Shown: positions 12,455-22,297 of the stretch, one piece after another
Layout: every line of letters begins with the position of its first letter
Numbering within the stretch: the first letter of the stretch is position 1
Origin: Perilla frutescens
Lineage: Eukaryota; Streptophyta; Magnoliopsida; Lamiales; Lamiaceae
Reading direction: 5' to 3'
Assembly (NCBI GenBank): GCA_026008535.1
Contig: BRKX01000011.1
Span: 16,748,001-16,812,000, forward strand
DNA length: 64,000 nt
The notes under the pieces: generated by a model
The model's input: the letters and a program-made list of their open reading frames with translations, nothing else
What the model was told of the DNA's origin: nothing
Databases searched by the model: none
Made by a program: the position numbers and the translations under genes

Positions 12455-12706
12455 TTAATGAGTAGTTGAGCACAACGACGACGTATGCCGAACCTGATTC
12501 AGAAACGGAGTCGAATTCGGCATCGGCAGCCACCTCCGCCGCACCTCCACGAGAGCTGCAGCCTCACTCCAAATTTCTTCTTGAGAAGGCCGATCCATCG
12601 AACACGAAATGAACATGCAGATCTGACCAGAAAGGCCGATCAGAATTCGTGAGAGAGGTTTAAGGTCGCAGCTTGAATTAGTAAGAGTATTTGCTTCGGA
12701 TGTCAC
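12455..12706 (-). CDS. Unrecognised exon-like ORF in a GC-richer island
   Basis: This stretch is clearly richer in GC than its surroundings. It is preceded on the minus strand by a CT-rich leader (about 12720-12770) that resembles a plant 5' UTR. An internal ATG at about 12601 opens MDRPSQEEIWSEAAALVEVRRRW, which has ordinary protein composition. The frame ends at 12455. A CAG/GTTCGG sequence near 12494 could be a splice donor, in which case only the first exon is visible. No domain is recognised and no downstream exon was identified. A captured gene fragment or a chance ORF are alternatives. Confidence 0.25.
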   Translation of the reverse strand: MTSEANTLTNSSCDLKPLSRILIGLSGQICMFISCSMDRPSQEEIWSEAAALVEVRRRWLPMPNSTPFLNQVRHTSSLCSTTH

Positions 12707-13395
12707 AGAGAGATGTAGGTGGGAGTGGGAGTGGGAGAGAGAGAGTGTGTGTGTGCAGAAAAGTGGTAAGAATGAGAAGATTTAATAGAGAAGAGTTGGC
12801 AGGTAAGCTGACCAATTATTACTATTATTTATTATCCACCTTCTCCAAAATCCAAATATGGAAACTAATTAATTTTCCCCCATATTTCACTTTTCAATAA
12901 CTGGAATGTTGAGTGTGCATTTCAGCTATCTAAATTTGATTTTTTCCCCTCATAAATGTTCTGAAATTTGGTTGATTCGAACTTATCCATAGGGCAACTT
13001 AGAAAATGAAGGGAAAAATAAAAATAAAAAATTAAGTTGAATATAAATAAACAATTGTGTGTGTGTTGAACCTTTGTGAGTTGAGAATGAAAAATTGTAA
13101 ATCTGGACAAATCCGTGCTCTCAGCCTCTTAATTGTGTGAAGACTATTGAGGAAGTAGGGATTCAGAGCATTAATGCAACTTTTCAGTAACTTTTCAAAT
13201 TACTGTAGTAATTTATTATTATGATAAATACAAGGGAAAAGGTGTAAATAGTTAACTCAATTATTACCGGAGAGCTTATAGTCTATTTCTTCATTATTTG
13301 GCTTAAATAGTTCCTTTATATTAAATACTAGACCATATAAAAAAAAAATAGATGGAAAACTTAATGATACTAACAAAATCACACTAAGACTAGAA

Positions 13396-14220
13396 TTATC
13401 AATGCTCATTTCGCCAATCGGTCGGCCGCCACGGTGGAAAAGGAAAAAAAAAAGAGGTGGTTTGATTTCAGTGTCCGATCGAGGGAGGCCAGCAGACCGC
13501 CGGTCTCCCTCTCTCCTCTCTCAATATTTTATTGTATTTTTTTATATTTTGTATTTTTTATGTATTATTAAAATGAAAATATATTTATTATATTAAAATT
13601 TCATTAGATATGTAAATTTTATTTGGATATCTAGATATAATGTATATATTTTTTTAATAAGTTTTTTTAAAAAATTAAAAAATATCAAAATTAGTATTTT
13701 TCATTCACTATAAATAGAGATCATTTTTACTAAATTTCCACACCTCACAACTTGCAAGCTTGTCGAGCTATATGAAAACTAGGTCACCATTTCGCAATCG
13801 AGAAGCTCACGCCATTCTTCGTGACGACTTGATCGAGCACATATGACAAAAATTCGGCTATCAGTACTAAATTTATATTTTTTTCATCTATTTTAATTGT
13901 CATTTGTTTATTTCAATTCATGTTGAATTTATTGTTATTTATGTTCTTGTTATGTTTATTTTGTATTTTATCATATTGTCTATTTTATAAAAGTTTGTTA
14001 TTTTATGTTATTACAATTTTCAATAATAATTAGTATTTATTTTAATTATTATTAATTATATTATATTTATTAAGCAAAGAAAAGAAAAAATAATATATAA
14101 TGTTGTGGTTGGGTGTTTGGGGGTGGTTGCTGATAAACTATCAAATTGTATGTGGTGATGTGTAAGAGAGAGAAATTAATTAAATATTGGAGGTGGTTGC
14201 CCGGTTGCTGATAATGGTAG
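13396..14220 (+). mobile_element. PIF/Harbinger-like remnant
   Basis: Near 13790-13855 the plus strand encodes FRNREAHAILRDDLIEHI, then a stop, then a short basic/aromatic tail. This resembles the C-terminus of plant PIF/Harbinger transposases, which typically end R.REAH..LR.DLVEH.W. The left edge (GCTCATTTCGCCAATCGGTCGG) and the reverse complement of the right edge (ACCATTATCAGCAACCGGGCAACC) show weak inverted similarity, as expected for a decayed Tourist-type derivative. The rest is AT-rich and noncoding. No 3-base target duplication was confirmed and the boundaries are approximate. Confidence 0.42.
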
Positions 14221-14879
14221 TCTAACGCACATTTTTCTACACACAAAAATTTAGTGCAAATAATTGGAAAAAAAAATACAATTGTAAATAAATTGAATTT
14301 TTATTTTTTTAAACTAATATCCAATTATAGAGGATTTTGCATTAGATATATTTATTTATTGAAAAGAGTTCAAGTTCCAGAATCAAGAACAAAATTTTAA
14401 GTTACTCAACCAAAAAATCTATTTTTACACCATAGCTCAAATTTTTTAGAGGATTAAAAAAATATTTGGACATTGCCGCACGTTCATAAATCATAAGGGC
14501 CCAAAGAAACTATTGGGATTAAATTCATATTTTAGAAATAAAAGATGCAATGCAGTGGCATGAGATGAATGATCTTAATTTGTACTGTTTTCTTTCCTTT
14601 TAATTTTTACTTTTGATTATCAACCTTCTTTTTTTTTAATTGTGGTTTACTTTCCTCGCTCTTTGAGTAAGCTAACAAAATGAGAAGAAAGTTTCTGTTT
14701 TATTTAAATTATATGTTGACGAAGAGAATTTTAGGTATATTATGGTTGGAGTTGAGAACGATATAGACCCTGCCTGAGTTTAGCTATTGAAACATAAGAG
14801 AGAGAGAGTTTAATTTCCTACACACACCTGCCAGTTTTTTTTCTCACAATTTTTTTTTTCAATTTTTATTTTTGATTTT

Positions 14880-15200
14880 CTTTTTATTTTTCTAAAAAAA
14901 AATTATATCCTAAAATTAAATTAGTGAACACTAAAATTAAAGTGGATTGATATAATTTGTTTGAAATAAATATAAATTTATACCCTAAAATGAAATTAAT
15001 AAATCCAAAAAGCACAAAATAAGCCCCTAACCCTCTCCCTCCCATCCAAAAAAAAATCCTAAAAAACATAATATAAACCCCTAAAAACACAAAAAAAAAA
15101 CCCTAAAAACACAAAATAAACATCTAAAAACACCCCCTAAAAAACACAAAATAAACTTCTAAAAAAATTATGAATTCCTAAACTCTAAACATTAAGTTGC
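14880..15200. repeat. CCCTAAA/ACACAAA-rich repeat, related to 48.8-49.1 kb
   Basis: Irregular repeats of CCCTAAAAACACAAAATAAA fill this stretch. The leading portion (ATTTATACCCTAAAATGAAATTAATAAATCC) closely matches sequence near 48650-48860, so it is a dispersed repeat family. The CCCTAAA motifs are scattered and are not a telomeric array. Confidence 0.6.
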
Positions 15201-15299
15201 CTAACTGCTTTTGAGAGAGCTGATGGCCGTTACGTTTAATGATGGATATTTGTAAAATACGCTGCTGCATCTATCATCTTAATGAGTGGAGGTTGTTTT

Positions 15300-16250
15300 A
15301 GCTTTTGTTCTTCTTGTTGTTTCATCTTTCGTAGTTCTTTTAACGCCTATAATTATTTTATATAATAAGTAAAGAAAATAACAATTCTAAAAAATATGAT
15401 GTAATGATAAAGATAAAAGTAATGAACAATAGTGTCAAAGATAATTTATGCTAATGGTAAATAAAGTGTTATCGTAATGAAAAAAATGAGAGATGACATT
15501 GCCAAAACTCTAAAACGACAGTGCTAAAAAGCAAGAAAATGTGCAGATAAATTACAGATTGACAACAATTGTAGGTTTACCAAAAAATAAAAAATGAAGC
15601 TACTAAATCATCATGAAATAATGCTAAGGTGTGATTTATGACATTGTTAATTCAATAAATTGTAATAGCATTTGTTCATGATTGTGTTTTATAATTTAAT
15701 GATAATGCTAAAATGAGATATGATTATGCAAATACAGTTAACTGTAATACTAGTACCACAAATCACATTTGTTGGTTTGTAATGACCATGACAAGTTTTT
15801 TTATCACAATGCTAATAAATGGTTATGTTAATGCTAAAAATGAGAGATTACAATGCTAATAGTGGTTGTACTATATTGATAATTCAACATGTAACAATGT
15901 TTGTTCATGACTTTTTTACAATGCTGATAATATTTTTTTATGTTAATACTAAAAAAGAGTCATGTTAAAATAAGTCATGACAATACTAAAAAAAGTCATG
16001 CCAATGCTAAAATAGGAAATGACAATGCTAATACCATAAATTGAAAAATATACACGTAAATCACATATACATTGCCAACACTGTTATGATTAACATGTTT
16101 ATACAAGTTTTCCGCCATTAACATAACAAAATGAAACAGATAAATTATCATGCAATAAAATGAACAAAGTTTGTTCAAGATTAGGTTGTGTATGTCTTAA
16201 GGAAAGTACTGTTATACTAACAAAACATGAAAGAAACTTTTAAATCATTA
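15300..16250. repeat. TGCTAA-rich noncoding stretch
   Basis: Variants of ACAATGCTAAAATGAG / AATGCTAATA recur about ten times between 15450 and 16040 in a gene-free AT-rich block. A similar enrichment occurs in the interior of the element at 56381-58699, suggesting a related mobile element. Terminal inverted repeats were not identified here. Confidence 0.4.
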
Positions 16251-17156
16251 TAATATAATTCTAAATGAATTTTTCTACCAAAAAAAAATATCAACGGAAT
16301 TTGAAAAAATAAAACTGAACGATATATTACCTTGAGTTTTCATGTTTTCTACTTCGAAAATTTAATCTTTTCTCTAGTGTCGTGTTTTTTGGATGATTTG
16401 AACAATCCATCGAAGTGGTTTTGCATTTCTATTCAATTTTTTCTGTCTTGATCTGCGTGAATAAGCTTTGTGTGATAGTAGTTATGGTGAATGAGCACTT
16501 TGCAAATTCTGACTATTTATATATTTTCAAAATTTTTGATTTTACCTTCAGTAAGATTCAGGGACGAATTTTGACATTATTATGATAATCCCACCGTGTC
16601 AAATTTTAAATCTGGGACATTGATATAGGGAGATTGGATGATAGGGATTGGTTACTATGATCACCACAAGAGGTTAATTGTCTCACGCAAAGACCACAGG
16701 AGCATGAAGCTCAAACATTAACAGTAGCCCACAAAGAGTAGATGAAACAACCCACAAAGAGAAGATAACAAGAGAGCAATTACAGAGTGAAATGACCGTG
16801 TGGCTTTTTTATCCGATTAGAACGTTGGATATTAGCACGATAAATAGGATGCCATTAGGGTAAAGAGGATGTGGGCTGGGCTCAACGTAAACAAGAAGTA
16901 ATATGGGTCAAAGCTATAAGCCCAAAAGGCAAATGGGCTACAATATTACAACACCTTGAAGATTTATTTCCTTAACATATTTGTTATCTTTTTCGGATTT
17001 GTTTCCTTTATTTTTCTAGTATTGTATTTAGGAAACTTTTTCTCTACCATTCTTATATAAGTAAGGAAGGGGATCGGAGAACAAAAATTACATCATCTTT
17101 TATCAACTTTATCAATATATTTTGTGTTTTATATCTTTTTGAGATTTTATCTGAAT

Positions 17157-18411
17157 TATCACTACAAGAAAAACCGCATATTCCAGCGGAGAAATTCCAG
17201 CGGGCCAGTTTTCCGCAGGAATTTTTTAAAATTCCTGCGGGTATTCCAGTGGGTTCATTTCCCGTAGGAATTATTTATTTTTTAATAAATTTTTAATATT
17301 TCTTAAAAAATTCCAGTAGGTATTCCGCCGAGAAACACCCGTATGAATCATTTTTTTAACTTTTTTTAATTTTTTTTATTTCTCTAAATTATAATTCCAC
17401 CTTTATTTTAATTAATTTAGCACGAATTCCACTGAAATATTTTTATTTATTTTTTATTTTTTTAAAATAGTGCAAAATGTGACAATTATATTTATTTTTT
17501 TGCAAGATAATTCATATTCAATTAATTAATGATTTCCCCCCAATCCAATTCAAATATAATATAATTAACAAAAGATTTGTGTAGACTTTAAAAGATATAA
17601 GACCGTAGTCTCTAAAAATAATGAAAAGAATAATGCAATAAATGAGAAAAAAAGAATTTAATAGAAATTTAGGAAAAAAGAAAAATGTAATGCATATATG
17701 TGTATAATTTCTTTAATTTTTAATTTTAAATAAAAAATTAATAAAAAACTATATATAGCTTTTTATTCTTTTTTGTTTAATAAATTTCAACATAAATTTG
17801 ACATAATCTGGATCTTTTTTTAAAATTATTGTCACATTTTTAATGATTAATTATATAAGAAGGAAATGTCACAACTATATTTCTTAAATTATGTGTATAA
17901 CATAATGCAAAATACAATATATATATATATATAAAATATATGGAGATATGAATATAATTCATGTTTGGTGCAGTGGTTAAGGTGCTCTCTACGTGAGCAA
18001 GAGGGCGCGGGTTCGAAACACCCCGCTAGGAGCACAATTTGTGCCATTATATCGACATCTAAGGGGAGGTTGGGGGCAGTGCGGCTCTGCTGGAAAGCTC
18101 AGGAGGGCTAGCCTAGGTTGTGAAGAGGGGTTAGGCTTGGTTACGCCCACGAAGTGCAAAGAGTGCTCGTAAAAAATATTTTTTTTATTTCAATATTTTT
18201 TTATGATTCCTATGGGTCCAAACCCGCTGGAATGCCCGCAGGAATCATTTTTCCACAGAAAATCCAGATGGATTTTGAGTATTCTATCGGCCCATTTTCC
18301 TACGGATTGGATCTGCTGAAATTCCCGCAGGAATTACCCTATTCCAGTGGGATTTGGGCCAATTCCAGCGGCTCCGGTCCGCAGGAATATGCGATTTTTA
18401 TTGTAATGTAT
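17157..18411. mobile_element. Non-autonomous CACTA element, TAT target duplication
   Basis: It runs 17160-18408. The left end CACTACAAGAAAAACCGCAT and the reverse complement of the right end (CATTACAATAAAAATCGCAT) match closely. TAT flanks both ends (17157-17159 and 18409-18411). Subterminal arrays consist of TTCCAGCGGG/CCCGCAGGAATT variants, distinct from the GCGACGG arrays of the 4-8 kb elements, so this is a different subfamily. There is no transposase. It carries a tRNA-like segment at 17966-18035. Confidence 0.88.
17966..18035 (+). repeat. tRNA-like (SINE-head-like) segment in CACTA element
   Basis: TGGTGCAGTGG at 17966 matches the Pol III A-box pattern. GGTTCGAAACACC beginning at 18009 is a near-perfect B box about 40 bases downstream, with CTACGTGAG between them resembling an anticodon arm. 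The following ~130 bases are unusually GC-rich for this window. It may be a SINE insertion or a captured tRNA pseudogene. Confidence 0.55.
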
Positions 18412-18847
18412 CTCAATTATCATCGTGAAGTTCAATCCGACTAATAAAACGGATCAATCATCCCTGTTTGTGGCATTTGCACTAATATTTCAAAGTTTGT
18501 GTTTTCAATCGTTAGTTGGGTCAAGATCAATAATATCTATGGTTCTTCTGCGTTGTGAGATTAGGGTTAAGGAATCCTCCATCCAAATTATCCAAGATGT
18601 GACCTGATATCATAGATTGAATCACGTCTTATCGATGATGATCACATCAAATGGTATGAGAGTCACGACTTTGTATCAGGTTATCTTTATCTATTATTTT
18701 TTTACGTATTAGATGATCTTCTGATGTTAAAAAAAAAGTTAGTGTTGATTTATGATATAAGGATCATGACAATCAAACACAATTATAAGTGTAAAGTACA
18801 ACACTTAATATACTCCTTAATGCAAAATATAGTACTAACAAAATAGA

Positions 18848-19154
18848 TACTCCCTCCGTTTCGTTTTGTTTGTTGTTTTAGAATTTTAATTTAGAATTAA
18901 CAATTAACTTTTTGGACTAATATATCCCTCCCTTTTATATTACATAAAATCCTATTCACTTATATTTTCCTAAAAGGTTGAATTTTTTTTTCCACTTAAA
19001 ATGGTATGAGAGTCACAACTTTGTATCAGGTTATCTTTATATTTGTAAGGTTAAATTAATTTAAGAGAGAAGGTGTCAAAATATATAAAACAACAAACAT
19101 TTTGACACAAAAGAAAAAACCTAAAACAACAAACAAAATGAAACGGAAAGAGTA
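18848..19154. mobile_element. Stowaway-like MITE (~300 bp)
   Basis: The element spans 18850-19152 between TA dinucleotides. The left terminus CTCCCTCCGTTTCGTTTTGT and the reverse complement of the right end (CTCTTTCCGTTTCATTTTGT) match. It shares its internal sequence with the decayed copy at 2847-3105. A 42-base block at about 18999-19040 has no counterpart in that copy and duplicates sequence 350 bases upstream. Confidence 0.88.
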
Positions 19155-19878
19155 CTTAATTTTGAGAGTCGTGGTTCAACCACTAATTCTCTATTCCAAA
19201 CATATGATAATACTGAAAATTCATGAGTGCCTCATGAAGTAGTGATCATCTTCAGATGATGATTAAGCAATGTGTACAATTACGGATACTAAGGAATTGC
19301 GTATGATTCTATCTTAAATTAGAATATGTAATTTAAAGAAATATAAGTATACACACACATATTAAATTAAGGACTCATTCAAAATTAAATATATATTTTA
19401 ATATAATAAAGCCAATAATAATGCCTTAATAGCGACCATAAATATGTCATATTCAATGGAGGCATCAACTCGGTCAAAATGTCAAGATGATTTTTTTTTG
19501 TTAATAAGAAGTACATGGACTTTTTTTCTTTTTAATAAAATGTACATGTAAATATATTATATTGTTTTACTGCCTCTAAATAAAATATAATGTAGGGATA
19601 TAATATTCTAATCAAAATATATGAGGATTTTTTTATATGATAGTAGATAGAAGATTGTGTGTGTGTGTGTGTGTGTGGTATCAATAGTAGATTTTATGTT
19701 CCTAACTCATACCAATGAGATTTATATTATGATACTATTCTAAAACTCATACATAATGTAAAAATAGTATAACCTTCTTATATTAGATTGTATATCAATA
19801 TGTTTTTAATGTCTTGGTTGTTACATTTTTTAAGAATATATATCATTTTTTTAATGAATAACTTTTTTAAAAATGTTA

Positions 19879-20138
19879 TACTCCCTCCTGTAGATTTTGT
19901 AGTTTGTAAACCACTATTTTTTTATTTTACATATTTCACACACTCTTTCAATTTTAACCCTATCAAATACCTATAAAATCTCTTACTTTAAATATAGGGA
20001 GAAATATAAATCTTTATATTTTATAGAAATATATCTTAATAGGATTTTATAGAGAAGAGTATATTTGTAAAAATATTTATGTCTTAATTCTGCTGAAAAT
20101 CCTAAACAATGGCCCTTTAAAACTTTGCAAAGGAAGTA
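19879..20138. mobile_element. Probable Stowaway-like MITE
   Basis: CTCCCTCCTGTAG begins after TA at 19879-19880, and GCAAAGGAAG ends before TA at 20137-20138. The inverted similarity of the ends is weak beyond the first bases, so this is a tentative call based on size, TA flanks and the CTCCCTCC terminus. Confidence 0.42.
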
Positions 20139-20292
20139 TCATTTATTAAGAATATGAAATATTTTATATTAAAAATGTTGGTAAATTATTAATTTATCAA
20201 TTTTTTAACTTTGCAAAGGAAGTATCATTTATTAAGAATATGAAATATTTTATATTAAAAATGTTGGTAAATTATTAATTTATCAATTTTTT
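20121..20292. repeat. Perfect 86-bp tandem duplication
   Basis: The unit starting AACTTTGCAAAGGAAGTATC and ending TATCAATTTTTT occupies 20121-20206 and is repeated at 20207-20292 with no difference seen. The duplicated unit begins at the right end of the neighbouring MITE. Confidence 0.93.
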
Positions 20293-20430
20293 AGTCTTGG
20301 TAGATTGTTCTGCCTAGTAAGCAAGCAGCCTTGCAAAGCATGACAATGACGAGTTGAGTTGATTGAATTAAGATCTTGATTAATAGTCAGTAGTAGAACC
20401 ATATTTTTTTAGAAGGAGCTACAATGTTGT

Positions 20431-20633
20431 GTGACACATAGAGGTGACAATTTAGGTCCGAATCTGAAAAAGAGAATGGCTTGAATGGGTCGGGGCGTCT
20501 AACCCAAAAATTGAAAAAATATACTAAGATTCGCGAGTGGTCCGCACTTCTTTAGGCCAGGCTCGCTTTTTCACCATTGGCCTAGTGGGCCAAGCCAGAT
20601 CGGGCGGCCTGTTTAGCCACCTCTAGTGACAGA
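20431..20633. mobile_element. hAT-type MITE with 8-bp target duplication
   Basis: A 187-base element (20439-20625) begins TAGAGGTGACAAT and ends GTTTAGCCACCTCTA, forming inverted termini. It is flanked by GTGACACA (20431-20438) and GTGACAGA (20626-20633), an 8-base duplication with one mismatch. The TAGAGGTG terminus and 8-base duplication are diagnostic of hAT elements. The GC-rich interior has no ORF. Confidence 0.87.
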
Positions 20634-20780
20634 AAATTTAGCCCCTTCATGTTTCATGCATGCTTGGACAACATAAAGAGAATATTGACACGTTTTATCT
20701 TTGGTTCTGTGACATAGATGTAGTTTTTCAATTTTTTTGCATTTAATTTTCTTTTCATACGTGCGTTTCACTTCACTAAC

Positions 20781-22285
20781 TGATGTGACCTGGACCTATG
20801 GGACACGACAAAGACGAAATATGCGGAAGCTTAGGAACGGAACAACGTCGGATGCATAAGGAAACAATACGACACGAACAATGAATTAAATTACAACTCA
20901 ACTAAACGAACAATTTGACTCGATAATATGCAAATAACAATCTGAATTGGACTTCGATCTTAAGAACTCTAGACTATGACCAAATACCAAGCAAAACACA
21001 AAACCAAGAGGAATAGAAAAGGATGAATATGACCGAAACTAGGAAGATAGAATAGTGATGTGACCCGGGACCTATGGGACACGACACAGACGAAATATAC
21101 AGAAGCTTAGGAATGGAACAACGTCGGATGCGTAAGGGAACAATACGACATGAACAAAGAATTAAATTACAACTGAACTAAACGAATAATTTGACTCGAT
21201 AATATGCAAATAACAATCTGAATTGGACTTCGATCTTAAGAACTCTAGACTATGACCAAATACCAAGCAAAATAGAAAACCAAGAGGAATAGAAAAGGAT
21301 GAATAGGACCGAAACTAGGAAGATAGAATAGACTCAATTTAAACTAGAAACTTACTAGAATTCGTGGAGACGAACAAGGACTTGATGGAGGACTCGAAGG
21401 ATACTCTTTGAGGCTGGTGGAACACGGCGGTGATGGCTAGTAAGGTGGCGGACGTCGGCGGTGGAAGGGGTATCGACGGCGATGTAAGGTAGTAGGATCG
21501 ATTAGGATCGGCGAACCCGTGTTGTAGAACTCAAACGCGCACGACTAACTTCTCCGGATAGCAATTCTCCCAAGTCACGATTGAACCCTGAAGAACTTGA
21601 TTAAGACTATTGATTTGCTAGAACAATAGAATTGTAGGTAGAAGTTTGATCAACCGAAGGATCGTGAGACAGATTGAGAATAACTCTTTATTTCTTGCAA
21701 TTGTCTAACTTTTAATGTAACAAATGGATGTCCTATTTATACTAAACAATAAGGGATGAAAATCAGACCCTAATTAACTAGGAAATTCGAAAATAATAAG
21801 AGTTCTAGTCAAACTAGGATAAAATCAAAAGATACCAAAAATAAGATAACAAAAATATAACTAGATAAGGATAAATCCCAACTAAACTTGGGCCTAACAA
21901 ACTCGCCTATTTGTACCCTTAATCCACATGACATGGGCTGCAAATAATAACATTAATTCGTGGCCCATGTTGTAAATTAATCTTGCCACCTTTGCATGAA
22001 AAACAACAACTTGTCGGATTCCCATGCAAACGCGTAGAACTCTTCATGCACACATCCAAATGGTGCGATTCTTCTTCTCACGTCTTCATGCTACCTTCTT
22101 CATCATCAATGGACAACATTGTGATCAATCTTGGGCTGCTGGATACTTCATCTTCATGCAACTCGAATTTGCGACGAATAGAAGCTTGTAAATAAGCTTG
22201 CAACTTCTTTGCTCGCAAATGCGTCATAGGACCTCTAAACTGTAGCTCCGGATCATCTTCTTTATTGCCTTGCACGATCTCATCA
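20781..22285 (-). repeat. 3' LTR of element 1 with duplicated terminus
   Basis: The full LTR is 21056-22285. The first 275 bases on the plus strand (the U5 end in element orientation), starting TGATGTGACC and running to GATAGAATAG, are repeated once more at 20781-21055, outside the full LTR. The CTAAC target duplication lies outside the extra copy and the 5' LTR has only one. The LTR holds an ORF whose sequence continues the pol frame (about 22078-22275). Confidence 0.9.
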
Positions 22286-22297
22286 TTCCCCCCCTAC
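22286..22297 (-). promoter_or_regulatory. Polypurine tract of element 1
   Basis: On the minus strand GTAGGGGGGGAA lies directly before the 3' LTR start TGATGAGATC. This is the expected primer site for plus-strand DNA synthesis. The pol stop codon TAG is contained in this tract. Confidence 0.85.

Larger units (their letters stand above)
16940..18648 (+). mobile_element. Decayed LTR (Copia-like), split by a CACTA insertion
   Basis: The sequence from about 16950 (TTATTTCCTTAACATATTTG, TATATAAGTAAGGAAGGGGATCGG, ATCAATATATTTTGTGTT) resembles a plant LTR promoter/R region. It continues after the CACTA insertion and ends near GATGATGATCACA at about 18646. Immediately after that, ATGGTATGAGAGTC (18651 onward) resembles the initiator-methionine tRNA primer-binding site (TGGTATCAGAGC) of plant Copia elements. 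No gag or pol follows, so the interior has been lost. The left boundary is not resolved. Confidence 0.45.

Noticed and set aside
14960..15150. CCCTAAA motifs as an interstitial telomere repeat
   Set aside because: Motifs are irregular, interrupted by ACACAAA units, and belong to a dispersed repeat also seen at 48.8-49.1 kb.
17966..18035. Functional tRNA gene
   Set aside because: A and B boxes are present but no complete cloverleaf or terminator could be drawn; it lies inside a CACTA element.
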